From: an uncultured Lachnospiraceae bacterium
GTDB lineage: Bacteria > Bacillota > Clostridia > Lachnospirales > Lachnospiraceae
Length of the DNA: 64,000 bases
Direction: 5' to 3'
Assembly (NCBI GenBank): GCA_944376125.1
Contig: CALWBQ010000044.1
Coordinates: forward strand, 1-64,000
Below are positions 18,030 to 27,659 of this stretch, piece after piece. Positions within the stretch are counted from its first letter, which is position 1; each line of letters begins with the position of its first letter. The notes beneath the pieces are model-generated. The model worked only from the letters and a program-made list of their open reading frames with translations. It ran no database searches and was not told where the DNA came from. The position numbers and the translations under genes were made by a program.

Positions 18030-19516
18030 AGAAACCATGGAGGACTGCGGCTGCATTGGCGGCAAGCCTGGTACTCACAGTTCCGGGAACCGCCTATGCA
18101 GACGATTATGTGAATGAAGGGCCCGGTGTAGCCTTGGGTCAGAGTATGGAGGAGTCCAGCCCAGGGCTGATATTAAATGATTCCAACAACAATGTGGTCG
18201 GCGGCCCGGGGGCGGCGCTCGTTCCGGAAAACAGCGGAGCCTCAGAGCCTGGCGGAGAGACAGCATCCAGCAGTACGGCGGATGTCCCTGAGACACCTGC
18301 TGCAGAGACTGTGACGCCGGCGGATCCGGCCCAAGGAACGGGGGAGACGGCTGCTGCGGCTGAATCAGGAGAAAACTGGACAGCAGGGACGATCACCCCG
18401 GCACAGAAGGAATTCAATGGCGTAACGTTAAATTATGGTGTTGGAAATGGTGGATTTTACAGCAACATGTCTCTGGTTTTCAACAGCGGTTTAGGCGGTT
18501 CCATCACATACACCAGCAGTATCAACAACGGAGGCTGGCTGGGCTGGAACTACGTAGGGGAGCTCAACGGCGCCACTGACGGCAATGCAGATACCAGGAT
18601 GGAGGCAGTGAGAATCAGCCTTTCCATGCTGGCGGGCTATAACTATGATATTTATTACCAGGTGACACTGGATACCATAGGGCAGCTTGGATGGGCTAAG
18701 AATGGTGAGATTGCAGGAACTCTGGGGAGCGATCACTATATTACAGATATCGAAATCCAGTTGGTTCCCAAGGGGCAGCCTGGTCCGGAATCTGACCGGT
18801 ACCGCTTCTATTCCGTATATGAGTCCAGAATGTGGAGAGATGAAGCCGGGGCAATCCATTACGATGATCCAAACGGAAATGATTATTCCGGCTGGCTGGA
18901 TGATACGGAGAGCCGCTTCTATGTGGCCAATTCTATGGTGCTGACCGGCTGGCATTACATTGATGGGTATAAATACTATTTCCGGGAGGACGGAAGACTG
19001 GTGCAGGATGTGGACCCGATTATCGGGAAGCAGTCCAGCTATATTATCAAGATCAATAAGCTGGCTAACTGTCTGACAGTCTACGCAAAGGACGGTGACA
19101 ATGGATATACCATACCGGTAAAATCCATGTTGACATCGGTAGGAGATGCGACACCGATTGGAACCTTTAAGAGCCCGGAGCGGTATCGCTGGCGTTATAT
19201 GCTCAGCGGCGTTTACACCCAGTATGCTACCAGAATCACAGGCAATTATCTAATCCATTCTATTCTCTATGAGAAACAGGATCCTACGAGTCTGCTGGCT
19301 CAGACTTACAATGAGCTGGGCGTGGCAAAGTCGGATGGGTGTGTTCGCCTGGTGACGAAGGATGCCAAGTGGATCTATGAGAACTGCCAGGCAAATGTGC
19401 CGATCACGATCTACGAGGACGCTACCAGTGTGGGGCCGTTCTACCGCCCAGATGTGGTGCCGGTGCCCAATGTCCAGGAATGGGATCCGACGGATACGGA
19501 AGTGAAGCTGGAATAA
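18026..19516 (+). CDS. Secreted L,D-transpeptidase with wall-binding repeats
   Basis: 496 residues. Signal peptide (AALAASLVLTVPGTAYA), then a low-complexity segment with NEGPGV and GGPGAA. Residues ~135-255 contain W/G-rich blocks (NNGGWLGWNY, LGWAKNGEIAGTLG, RMEAVRISL) typical of clostridial hydrophobic (ChW) repeats. Residues ~290-335 resemble a single choline-binding-type repeat (GWHYIDGYKYYFREDGRL). The C-terminal YkuD domain has His411 (LIHS) and Cys439 in SDGCVRL; the usual SHGC is SDGC here. It would cross-link or modify peptidoglycan outside the cell. It starts in the last four bases of miaB. Confidence 0.85.
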   Translation: MKKPWRTAAALAASLVLTVPGTAYADDYVNEGPGVALGQSMEESSPGLILNDSNNNVVGGPGAALVPENSGASEPGGETASSSTADVPETPAAETVTPADPAQGTGETAAAAESGENWTAGTITPAQKEFNGVTLNYGVGNGGFYSNMSLVFNSGLGGSITYTSSINNGGWLGWNYVGELNGATDGNADTRMEAVRISLSMLAGYNYDIYYQVTLDTIGQLGWAKNGEIAGTLGSDHYITDIEIQLVPKGQPGPESDRYRFYSVYESRMWRDEAGAIHYDDPNGNDYSGWLDDTESRFYVANSMVLTGWHYIDGYKYYFREDGRLVQDVDPIIGKQSSYIIKINKLANCLTVYAKDGDNGYTIPVKSMLTSVGDATPIGTFKSPERYRWRYMLSGVYTQYATRITGNYLIHSILYEKQDPTSLLAQTYNELGVAKSDGCVRLVTKDAKWIYENCQANVPITIYEDATSVGPFYRPDVVPVPNVQEWDPTDTEVKLE

Positions 19517-19579
19517 ACGGGAAGGCTGCCTTGCGGCGTTTCCCGCAATCAATGGACTGAAGAGAAAGGATATACATAC

Positions 19580-22252
19580 GTGGCTGGATTATCACCAATG
19601 ATGGTCCACTATTTGGAGACCAAAGAGCAGTACAAGGACTGTATCTTATTTTACCGGCTGGGTGATTTCTACGAAATGTTTTTTGACGATGCTCTGACAG
19701 CGTCGAAGGAGCTGGAGATCACCCTGACAGGAAAGGAATGTGGCCTGGAGGAACGCGCGCCGATGTGCGGCGTTCCTTTCCACGCTGTGGACAGTTATAT
19801 CAGCAGGCTTGTACAAAAAGGCTATAAGGTTGCGATCGCGGAGCAGATGGAGGATCCCAAGCTGGCCAAGGGACTGGTCAAGAGGGAAGTGATCCGGGTC
19901 GTGACACCGGGAACGATTACCAGTGCACAGGCACTAGACGAGACGAAGAACAACTATCTGATGGGGATTGTCTACCTTGGAGAAGTGTTCGGTCTGGCTG
20001 CTGCCGATATCAGTACTGGTGATTTTTTCGTAACTGAGGTAAACTCGGAGAGAGATCTGTTTGATGAAATCAATAAATTTTCTCCATCTGAGATCGTGTG
20101 CAATGAGGCATTTTTTGTGTCCGGCGTAGATGTGGAGGATTTAAAGAACCGGTATCACGTGGTGATCTCAGCTCTGGAAAGCCGTTTTTTCAGTGATGAC
20201 AACTGCCGGCGGATTTTGAAGGAGCATTTTAAGGTCAACCATCTGGCGGGTCTGGGTCTGGGCGATTATGAGACTGGGGTGGTAGCTGCAGGAGCTGTCC
20301 TTGGCTATCTGTATGAGACGCAGAAAAGCAATTTGGAGCATATGGCAACGATTATCCCGTACCATGTAGGCCAGTTTATGATTCTCGATTCATCTACCAG
20401 GAGAAATCTGGAACTGGTGGAAACCCTGAGAGAGAAGCAAAAGAGGGGCTCTCTTCTCTGGGTTCTGGATAAGACAAAGACGGCTATGGGGGCCAGGCTT
20501 CTGAGGAGCTTCCTGGAACAGCCTTTGATCTCAAAAGATGAGATCCTGCGCCGTCAGGAGGGAATTCAGGAGCTGAATATGAGCTATATTTCCAGGGAAG
20601 AGATCCGGGAATACTTAAATCCCGTCTATGATCTGGAGCGCCTGGTAGGAAGGATCAGCTATAAGACTGCCAACCCCAGGGATCTGATTTCTTTTAAAAA
20701 TTCTCTGAAGATGCTCCCCTTTATCAAGACAGCCCTGCAGGAGTTTTCTGCCCCCCTGCTCCGGGAAATCGAGGCGGATCTGGATCCTTTGGAAGATATC
20801 TGTGATTTGATTGAGCGCTCAATCTTGGATGATCCGCCGGTTTCTCTGCGGGACGGCGGAATTATCAAGGATGGCTTTTCGGAAGAAGGGGACAAGCTGC
20901 GCCATGCCAATACGGAGGGCAAGGCATGGCTGGCCGACCTGGAAGCCAAAGAAAAAGAAAAGACCGGGATCAAGAATCTGAAGATTAAATATAATAAGGT
21001 GTTCGGATATTATTTTGAGGTAACCAATTCCTTTAAAAATCTTGTGCCGGAATATTTTATCCGCAAACAGACACTGGCTAACGCAGAGCGCTATACCACA
21101 GATGAACTGAAAAATCTGGAGGAAATTATTCTGGGCGCAGAAGATAAACTGGTAGCCTTGGAGTATGATCTCTTCTGCCAGATCCGGGACTCTATCGCAA
21201 AAGAGGTAGTTCGAATCCAGAAGACGGCAAAGGCTATCGCTGCTGTGGATGTCTTCGCATCCCTGTCCGTTGTAGCGACGAGAAATAATTACGTGAAGCC
21301 CTCGATCAATGAGAAAGGAATTATTCAGATCCGGGCAGGACGCCATCCAGTGGTGGAGCAGATGATTCCAGATTCTTCGTTTGTGGCCAATGACACTTAT
21401 CTGGACAACGGAAAAAATCGGATTTCTATTATTACAGGCCCAAACATGGCGGGAAAGTCAACTTATATGCGCCAGGTAGCCTTAATCGCTTTGATGGCTC
21501 AGGTAGGCAGTTTTGTCCCCGCTGAGGAGGCGAATCTCTGCATCTGTGACCGGATATTTACCAGAGTGGGAGCTTCTGATGACCTGGCATCCGGACAGAG
21601 TACTTTTATGGTGGAGATGACGGAGGTGGCAAATATTCTCCGAAATGCCACCCGAAACAGCCTGCTGATTCTGGATGAGATCGGGCGGGGAACCAGTACT
21701 TTTGACGGCCTTTCTATCGCCTGGGCGGTGGTAGAGCATATCAGCAACACAAAACTTCTCGGGGCAAAGACCCTGTTTGCCACCCATTACCACGAACTGA
21801 CAGAGCTGGAGGGAGCCATCAGCGGCGTCAACAACTATTGTATCGCGGTCAAGGAACAGGGGGATGACATTGTATTTTTGAGAAAGATTGTCAAAGGCGG
21901 GGCGGATAAGAGCTACGGAATACAGGTGGCAAAACTGGCAGGTGTGCCGGATTCCGTCATTGCCAGGGCAAAAGAGCTGGTGGAGGAACTGAGCAGCGCG
22001 GATATTACTGCCAGGGCGAAGGAGATCGCTGCCGGAAGCCAGGCTCCCCCGCCCCACAAGGCGGTTCCCAAGCCTGACGACGTGGACATGCTTCAGATGT
22101 CACTGTTTGATACTGTGAAGGATGATGACATCATCCGGGAGCTGGGAGAGCTGGAGCTGGCACAGATGACGCCCATCGATGCCCTGAATACGCTCTATCG
22201 CCTGCAGAACCGGCTGAAAAACCGGTGGGACGGAAATGCGTCCTCCAAATGA
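19580..22252 (+). CDS. mutS: DNA mismatch repair protein MutS
   Basis: 890 residues, full length. Mismatch-recognition domain I with the Phe-x-Glu motif (GDFYEMFFDDA), clamp and lever domains, and the ABC-type ATPase: Walker A GPNMAGKST near residue 620, DDLASGQSTFMVEM signature, LILDEIGRGTSTFDG Walker B. It binds mismatches and recruits MutL, encoded 14 bases downstream. Start GTG 19580. Confidence 0.97.
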   Translation: MAGLSPMMVHYLETKEQYKDCILFYRLGDFYEMFFDDALTASKELEITLTGKECGLEERAPMCGVPFHAVDSYISRLVQKGYKVAIAEQMEDPKLAKGLVKREVIRVVTPGTITSAQALDETKNNYLMGIVYLGEVFGLAAADISTGDFFVTEVNSERDLFDEINKFSPSEIVCNEAFFVSGVDVEDLKNRYHVVISALESRFFSDDNCRRILKEHFKVNHLAGLGLGDYETGVVAAGAVLGYLYETQKSNLEHMATIIPYHVGQFMILDSSTRRNLELVETLREKQKRGSLLWVLDKTKTAMGARLLRSFLEQPLISKDEILRRQEGIQELNMSYISREEIREYLNPVYDLERLVGRISYKTANPRDLISFKNSLKMLPFIKTALQEFSAPLLREIEADLDPLEDICDLIERSILDDPPVSLRDGGIIKDGFSEEGDKLRHANTEGKAWLADLEAKEKEKTGIKNLKIKYNKVFGYYFEVTNSFKNLVPEYFIRKQTLANAERYTTDELKNLEEIILGAEDKLVALEYDLFCQIRDSIAKEVVRIQKTAKAIAAVDVFASLSVVATRNNYVKPSINEKGIIQIRAGRHPVVEQMIPDSSFVANDTYLDNGKNRISIITGPNMAGKSTYMRQVALIALMAQVGSFVPAEEANLCICDRIFTRVGASDDLASGQSTFMVEMTEVANILRNATRNSLLILDEIGRGTSTFDGLSIAWAVVEHISNTKLLGAKTLFATHYHELTELEGAISGVNNYCIAVKEQGDDIVFLRKIVKGGADKSYGIQVAKLAGVPDSVIARAKELVEELSSADITARAKEIAAGSQAPPPHKAVPKPDDVDMLQMSLFDTVKDDDIIRELGELELAQMTPIDALNTLYRLQNRLKNRWDGNASSK

Positions 22253-22266
22253 GGGAGTGAAGCAGA

Positions 22267-24225
22267 ATGAATATCGCTGTATTAGACGAAAATACTATCA
22301 ACAAGATCGCGGCTGGCGAAGTGATCGAACGGCCTGCCTCTATCGTAAAAGAACTTCTGGAAAATTCCATTGATGCCAGGGCTACCGCCATCACAGTTGA
22401 AATCAAAGATGGAGGGATCTCCCTGATCCGGATCACTGACAACGGGTGCGGCATGGAAAAGGAGGATGTGCCTATGGCATTCCTGCGGCATGCCACCAGC
22501 AAGATCCGCAGTGAGAAGGATTTGGATTCTATCTTATCTCTGGGATTTCGCGGTGAGGCTCTCGCCAGCATCGCTGCAGTTGCGAAGGTAGAGCTGGTTA
22601 CAAAAACCAGCGAGTCTCTGTCGGGGGTTCGTTACCGGATTGACGGAGGGAAAGAACTGGGAATGGAGGAGGTGGGGGTCCCGGAGGGGACAACCCTCCT
22701 GGTCCGTGATCTGTTTTACAATACCCCGGCCAGAAAGAAATTTTTAAAGCAGCCGGCTACGGAAGGCGGGTACGTCCAAGATTTGGTGGAAAAGATCGCT
22801 CTCTCCCGGCCGGATATTTCTGTTCGGTATATTAAAGGAAACTCAAACGTCCTCCACACTTCGGGAAATCACAATCTGAAAGATATCATTTATGAAATAT
22901 ATGGCCGGGAGCTGACCGCCAATCTGATCCGGATTGAAACGGACGGGGAGCCGGTCAAGGTGTCCGGCTATATCTGCAAGCCGATTGTGGCCAGATCCAA
23001 CCGAAGCTGTGAGACCTACTTTATCAACGGCCGCTATATCAAGAATCCTCTGGTCTCCAGAGCCATTGAGGAAGCCTACCGGCCCTATCTGATGAAGCAT
23101 AAATTTCCATTTACTGTGCTGCATCTCACCATTGACACGCATATCCTGGATGTCAATGTCCATCCGGCGAAGATGGAAGTGCGGTTCCAAAATGGGGAGG
23201 CCATCTACAATGCTGTTTACCAGGCCGTGTCAGCGGCTCTCCACGAAAAGGAGCTGATTCCAGAGGTTTCCCTGACGGAAGAACCGGAGAAGGCCAGAGA
23301 GCATGCCCGGCCCCATGAGGATAGGAGGGAAACACCGGAGCCCTTTGAAACGAAAAGGCTTGCCGCCATACACGCAGAGAAAAAAAAGGTATTTCCTCTG
23401 AGCAGCTCTTCCGATGCTTCCCCAACTTCTGGAATGTTTCGGGAAGAGCAGATACCCTACATGTTGGGGAATGGGAAGCGGGAGAACGAAAACGGGGACC
23501 GGGATTTCGAAAATTTGGGCGGAACAGCTGCTAAAGAAGGCGCCAGGCTGGAAAAGAGAATAGAAAAAGGTCAAGAAAAGCGGCTGGAGAAGAAAGAGGC
23601 AGAACAGATGGAACTGTTTGATGGAAAACTGCTGGAACCGTCTGCCAGATACCGCCATAAGCTGATTGGCCAGCTTTTTGATACCTACTGGATGGTAGAG
23701 TACCGGGATCAGCTCTTTATCATTGACCAGCACGCGGCTCACGAAAAAATTCTTTATGAAAAGACAATGAAGGATTTAAAAGAGCGGAGGCATGATACGC
23801 AGATGGTGAGCCCGCCGATTATTCTCACGCTGACAATCCAGGAGGCGATGACTCTGGAGCGCCACAAGGATTATTTCGCAGACCTAGGATTTGAGATTGA
23901 GCCTTTTGGCGGAAGAGAATATGCTGTTCGCGGGATTCCGGCGAATCTTCTCTCTGTGGCCAAGAAGGAGCTTTTGATGGAGATTCTGGACGGTCTGGGG
24001 GAGGATAGTTCTTCCTGGACGCCGGAAACCATATATGACCGCGTGGCGACGATGTCCTGTAAGGCCGCAGTGAAGGGCGGCCATTCTCTTAGCTTTCAGG
24101 AGGCAGACCAGCTGATCGACCAGCTCTTAAAGCTGGAAAATCCTTACGCCTGCCCTCATGGACGGCCAACCATTATCTCCATGAGCAAATATGAGTTGGA
24201 AAAGAAATTCAAGCGGATCGTGTAG
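22267..24225 (+). CDS. mutL: DNA mismatch repair protein MutL (endonuclease-type)
   Basis: 652 residues. GHKL ATPase motifs ENSIDA, DNGCGM and GFRGEAL at the N-terminus; a charged linker (about 335-455); C-terminal dimerisation and endonuclease domain with DQHAAHEKILYE (DQHA-x2-E-x4-E, from residue 487) and a CPHGRP motif near the end. The endonuclease motif marks it as the nicking MutL of bacteria lacking MutH. mutS-mutL-miaA-ynbB form one run with short gaps. Confidence 0.96.
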   Translation: MNIAVLDENTINKIAAGEVIERPASIVKELLENSIDARATAITVEIKDGGISLIRITDNGCGMEKEDVPMAFLRHATSKIRSEKDLDSILSLGFRGEALASIAAVAKVELVTKTSESLSGVRYRIDGGKELGMEEVGVPEGTTLLVRDLFYNTPARKKFLKQPATEGGYVQDLVEKIALSRPDISVRYIKGNSNVLHTSGNHNLKDIIYEIYGRELTANLIRIETDGEPVKVSGYICKPIVARSNRSCETYFINGRYIKNPLVSRAIEEAYRPYLMKHKFPFTVLHLTIDTHILDVNVHPAKMEVRFQNGEAIYNAVYQAVSAALHEKELIPEVSLTEEPEKAREHARPHEDRRETPEPFETKRLAAIHAEKKKVFPLSSSSDASPTSGMFREEQIPYMLGNGKRENENGDRDFENLGGTAAKEGARLEKRIEKGQEKRLEKKEAEQMELFDGKLLEPSARYRHKLIGQLFDTYWMVEYRDQLFIIDQHAAHEKILYEKTMKDLKERRHDTQMVSPPIILTLTIQEAMTLERHKDYFADLGFEIEPFGGREYAVRGIPANLLSVAKKELLMEILDGLGEDSSSWTPETIYDRVATMSCKAAVKGGHSLSFQEADQLIDQLLKLENPYACPHGRPTIISMSKYELEKKFKRIV

Positions 24226-24246
24226 ACCGCGCTACAGGAGGCAGAA

Positions 24247-25209
24247 GTGAGACAGCCGCTTATTATATTGACAGGCCCTACTGCGGTAGGAAAGACATCC
24301 CTCTCCATCCGTCTGGCCAAGGCGGTGGATGGGGAGATTATCAGCGCCGATTCCATGCAGATCTATAGACATATGGATATCGGATCGGCGAAAGTGACGA
24401 AAGAGGAGATGGATGGTGTGCCCCACCATCTGATCGATCTGCTGGAGCCCTGGGAAGAATGCAATGTAGTGACATTTCAGCATCTGGCAAAGTCTGCTCT
24501 TGATGACATTGCTTCCAGGGGGAGGATTCCCATAGTGGCAGGCGGAACAGGCTTTTACATTCAGGCCCTGCTGTACGACATCGATTTTAAGGACAATGAG
24601 GAAGGCGGGGCGATCCGCCGGGAGCTGGAGGCAGAAGCCCAGGAAAAAGGAGCATCCTGCCTTCACAGGCGTTTGAAAGAGGTGGATCCGGAATCGGCTG
24701 CAGCTATCCACCCTCATAATGTGAAGAGAGTGATCCGGGCTTTGGAGTACTATAGGCAGACAGGGGAAAAGATCTCAGCCCACAACGAAGAAGAAAGAAA
24801 AAAAGAATCCCCCTATGAATTCTTTTATTATGTTTTAAATACAGATCGAAAGACCCTGTATGAGCGGATTGACCGCAGGGTAGACGCCATGGCAGAGGCT
24901 GGACTGGTTGAGGAAGTCCGGAAGTTGAAAGCTATGGGGTGTACAAGGCAGATGGTGTCTATGCAGGGGCTTGGATATAAAGAAATCCTGGATTACCTGG
25001 AAGGCAGGTGTACCTTGGAGGAGGCTTTGTACGTGCTCAAGAGGGATACCCGCCATTTTGCAAAGCGCCAGCTCACTTGGTTCAGAAGAGAGCGGCAGGT
25101 GCGCTGGCTGAACCTGCCGGATTTTGAAAATAATCCGGATAGAGTTATGGAACATATCCTGTCAGAGACAGGTCCTATTTTACAAGAATGGAGAGAAACA
25201 CACGGATGA
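24247..25209 (+). CDS. miaA: tRNA dimethylallyltransferase
   Basis: 320 residues. Transfers dimethylallyl from DMAPP to A37 of UNN-reading tRNAs, the substrate for MiaB. P-loop GPTAVGKT at residues 9-16; SADSMQIYRHMDIGSAK; FYIQALLYDIDF; RVIRALEYY; TRHFAKRQLTWFRRE. GTG start 24247 after AGGAGG. Its last four bases overlap the next start. Confidence 0.95.
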   Translation: MRQPLIILTGPTAVGKTSLSIRLAKAVDGEIISADSMQIYRHMDIGSAKVTKEEMDGVPHHLIDLLEPWEECNVVTFQHLAKSALDDIASRGRIPIVAGGTGFYIQALLYDIDFKDNEEGGAIRRELEAEAQEKGASCLHRRLKEVDPESAAAIHPHNVKRVIRALEYYRQTGEKISAHNEEERKKESPYEFFYYVLNTDRKTLYERIDRRVDAMAEAGLVEEVRKLKAMGCTRQMVSMQGLGYKEILDYLEGRCTLEEALYVLKRDTRHFAKRQLTWFRRERQVRWLNLPDFENNPDRVMEHILSETGPILQEWRETHG

Positions 25210-26486
25210 ATATTGAGGAAATGTATGAGGAACTCGGGATCAGCAGACCTGTGCTGGAGCTGGGGAGAGAGATAGAAGAGTCTTTGAAAGAACGTTTTCT
25301 GGAAATCGATGCTAATGCGGAATACAATCAGATGAAGGTGATTAAGGCCATGCAGGATAACCGGGTCAGTGAGACTCACTTTGCAGCCACTACCGGGTAC
25401 GGCTACAACGATGCCGGGAGGGATGCCCTGGAAGGCGTGTACGCCAGTGTATTTCACGGGGAAAGTGCCCTGGTGCGGCCTCAGCTGATCAGCGGAACCC
25501 ACGCTCTTCACATTGCCTTATCCTCCAATCTTCGCCCTGGGGATGAGCTGATGTCACCGGTAGGCAAGCCTTATGACACTCTGGAGGAGGTTATTGGGAT
25601 CCGCGAGTCGGTTGGATCTTTAAAGGAGTATGGAGTAACCTACCGCCAGGTGGACTTGCTGGAGGACGGCAGCTTTGATTATGATGGGATCGAAAAAGCC
25701 CTCAATGAAAAAACTCGTTTGGTAACGATCCAGCGATCCAAGGGATATCAGACCCGCCCAACCCTGTCGGTGGAGCGGATCGGAGAGCTGATCGCCTTTA
25801 TCAAAGAAAAAAAGCCGGATGTTATTTGTATGGTAGATAACTGCTACGGAGAATTTGTAGAGAGAAGAGAGCCTCTGGATGTAGGAGCGGATATGATGGT
25901 AGGGTCCTTAATCAAAAATCCAGGGGGCGGTCTGGCGCCTATCGGCGGCTATATTGTGGGACGGGCCGACTGCATTGAGCGGGCAGCCGTCCGGCTGACG
26001 GCACCTGGACTGGGGAAAGAGGTTGGCGCCAGTCTGGGACTGAACCGTTCTTTTTTCCAGGGCCTTTTTATGGCTCCCACAGTAGTGGCGTCAGCTTTAA
26101 AGGGTGCAGTTTTTGCTGCCAGACTTTATGAGAAGCTGGGATTCCCTGTGGTTCCCAACGGAACGGAATCCCGGCACGACATTATTCAGGCCATTACTTT
26201 CGGGACGCCAGAGGGAGTGATCGCCTTCTGCGAAGGGATCCAGGCGGCGGCTCCGGTGGACAGCTATGTTACGCCGGAACCATGGGCTATGCCCGGATAT
26301 GATGCCCCAGTCATTATGGCAGCAGGAGCATTCATCCAGGGGGCTTCCATTGAGCTGAGTGCCGATGGGCCCATCAAGCCGCCCTATGCTGTATACTTTC
26401 AGGGAGGCTTAACCTGGTACCATGCGAAGCTGGGAATCTTAAAATCTCTGCAGAAATTAAAGGATGCCGGACTTGCAGACCTGTGA
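25206..26486 (+). CDS. YnbB-type PLP enzyme (methionine gamma-lyase family)
   Basis: 426 residues. Fold-type I PLP enzyme of the family once called aluminium resistance protein. Blocks: THFAATTGYGYNDAGRDALE, QLISGTHALHIALSSNLRPGD, VDNCYGEFVE and the PLP-lysine segment SLIKNPGGGLAPIGGYI. Its physiological reaction is not established; members can act as C-S lyases in vitro. Start ATG 25206 (ATGA overlap with miaA) is preferred over 25188. Neighbourhood with miaA is conserved in Firmicutes. Confidence 0.85.
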   Translation: MNIEEMYEELGISRPVLELGREIEESLKERFLEIDANAEYNQMKVIKAMQDNRVSETHFAATTGYGYNDAGRDALEGVYASVFHGESALVRPQLISGTHALHIALSSNLRPGDELMSPVGKPYDTLEEVIGIRESVGSLKEYGVTYRQVDLLEDGSFDYDGIEKALNEKTRLVTIQRSKGYQTRPTLSVERIGELIAFIKEKKPDVICMVDNCYGEFVERREPLDVGADMMVGSLIKNPGGGLAPIGGYIVGRADCIERAAVRLTAPGLGKEVGASLGLNRSFFQGLFMAPTVVASALKGAVFAARLYEKLGFPVVPNGTESRHDIIQAITFGTPEGVIAFCEGIQAAAPVDSYVTPEPWAMPGYDAPVIMAAGAFIQGASIELSADGPIKPPYAVYFQGGLTWYHAKLGILKSLQKLKDAGLADL

Positions 26487-26549
26487 CAGGTTTTGACTGA
26501 TTCTCGGTAATCGGGAGACAAGCCGTCGAAGGAAAAGATGAAAACGGTG

Positions 26550-26578
26550 TATACACCAGCGGATTCTTGTGATAAAAT
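26550..26578 (+). promoter_or_regulatory. Putative promoter before the DUF4321 gene
   Basis: Extended -10 TGATAAAAT (TAAAAT at 26573-26578) with a weak TATACA (26550-26555) 17 bases upstream, about 34 bases before the DUF4321 start. Confidence 0.4.
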
Positions 26579-26611
26579 AAAAGTTGTCTGCAGGACATAG
26601 GAGAATTTGAC

Positions 26612-26863
26612 ATGAGAAGCAAAAATTTCTGGGTATTGCTGCTTTTGCTGCTGACAGGCATTGTTTTAGGGGCTTTCATCGGCAACCTGGCGGAGGAGGC
26701 AACAGGAATGACCTGGCTGAATTTTGGCCAGTCTTTTGGTTTGGAATCTCCTCTGGTGATTGATCTGGGGATCCTGGTGCTGACTTTTGGTCTCAGCATT
26801 AAGATTACAATGGCTAGTATTATCGGAGTGGCGATTGCCCTGCTGATTTACCGCTTCTTATAG
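26612..26863 (+). CDS. DUF4321 small membrane protein
   Basis: 83 residues with two membrane segments, NFWVLLLLLLTGIVLGAFI (about 5-23) and VIDLGILVLTFGLSIKI plus a further hydrophobic tail (SIIGVAIALLIYRFL). The layout and the GLSIKIT segment fit DUF4321, a clostridial family of unknown function commonly found next to radC and the mre genes, as here. Confidence 0.8.
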   Translation: MRSKNFWVLLLLLLTGIVLGAFIGNLAEEATGMTWLNFGQSFGLESPLVIDLGILVLTFGLSIKITMASIIGVAIALLIYRFL

Positions 26864-26924
26864 CGGAGAAAACTGTGATTTTATTTCCGGGGCCGTATTG
26901 GAGAGATGCGCGGAAAGGAAAATC

Positions 26925-27659
26925 ATGGGAAAAGACAATAAGAAAAGACAACAGACAGAAGAAAGAAAACGGACGACGATGAAGGAACTGCCAGCAGGCC
27001 AGGGGCCTTACGAAAGGTGCTGCCAGAGAGGGCCGGGGGTCCTGAGCGATGCGGAATTGTTGTCCGTAATCATCCGAACCGGTACCAGAGATCAGACGTC
27101 TCTGGAGCTGGCTCAGGAAATTCTTTTGATGGATGGGGGAAGAGATGGAATAGGCGGGCTTTGTCACCGTTCTCTGGAAGAGCTGATGGCTGTCAGGGGG
27201 ATCGGCAAGGTAAAGGCGGCCCAACTTTTGTGCATTGGCGAGCTTTCCCGCAGATTATGGCGAAGCCGGACCATGAGGGATGAGACGAAATACCGGGAAC
27301 CAGAACAGATCGCCGGCTACTATATGGAAAATCTCCGACGTCTGGATCAGGAGCATATCTATGCTATGTTTTTTGACAACAAACAGAACCTGATCCGGGA
27401 TGTATTGCTGTCAAAGGGGACGGTCAATGCCTCGGTTCTCTCTCCAAGGGAGGTTTTGATCGAGGCGCTCAAGGTCAATGCCGTCCGTTTTGCTCTGGTC
27501 CACAACCATCCAAGCGGGGATCCTTCTCCTAGCCGGGAGGACTGCCTGCTGACGAAGCGGGTAAAGGAGGCTGGGGCGATCATCGGGATTGCCCTGTTGG
27601 ATCATATTATAATTGGCGATAATGAATATATCAGTTTTAAGGAACGAGGAATTTTATAG
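26925..27659 (+). CDS. radC: RadC-family JAB/MPN protein
   Basis: 244 residues. An N-terminal helix-hairpin-helix part (LMAVRGIGKVKAAQLLC) precedes the JAMM metal motif H193-x-H195 (HNHPSGDPSPSREDCLL). Despite its name, a direct role in DNA repair is unproven. ATG 26925 with AAAGGA five bases upstream is preferred to the TTG 27 bases earlier. The stop codon touches the mreC ATG. Confidence 0.92.
   Translation: MGKDNKKRQQTEERKRTTMKELPAGQGPYERCCQRGPGVLSDAELLSVIIRTGTRDQTSLELAQEILLMDGGRDGIGGLCHRSLEELMAVRGIGKVKAAQLLCIGELSRRLWRSRTMRDETKYREPEQIAGYYMENLRRLDQEHIYAMFFDNKQNLIRDVLLSKGTVNASVLSPREVLIEALKVNAVRFALVHNHPSGDPSPSREDCLLTKRVKEAGAIIGIALLDHIIIGDNEYISFKERGIL

Noticed and set aside
26478..26497. Terminator after the YnbB-type gene
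   Set aside because: ACCTG/CAGGT is a 5-bp stem with TTTT and encloses the stop codon; too weak to call.
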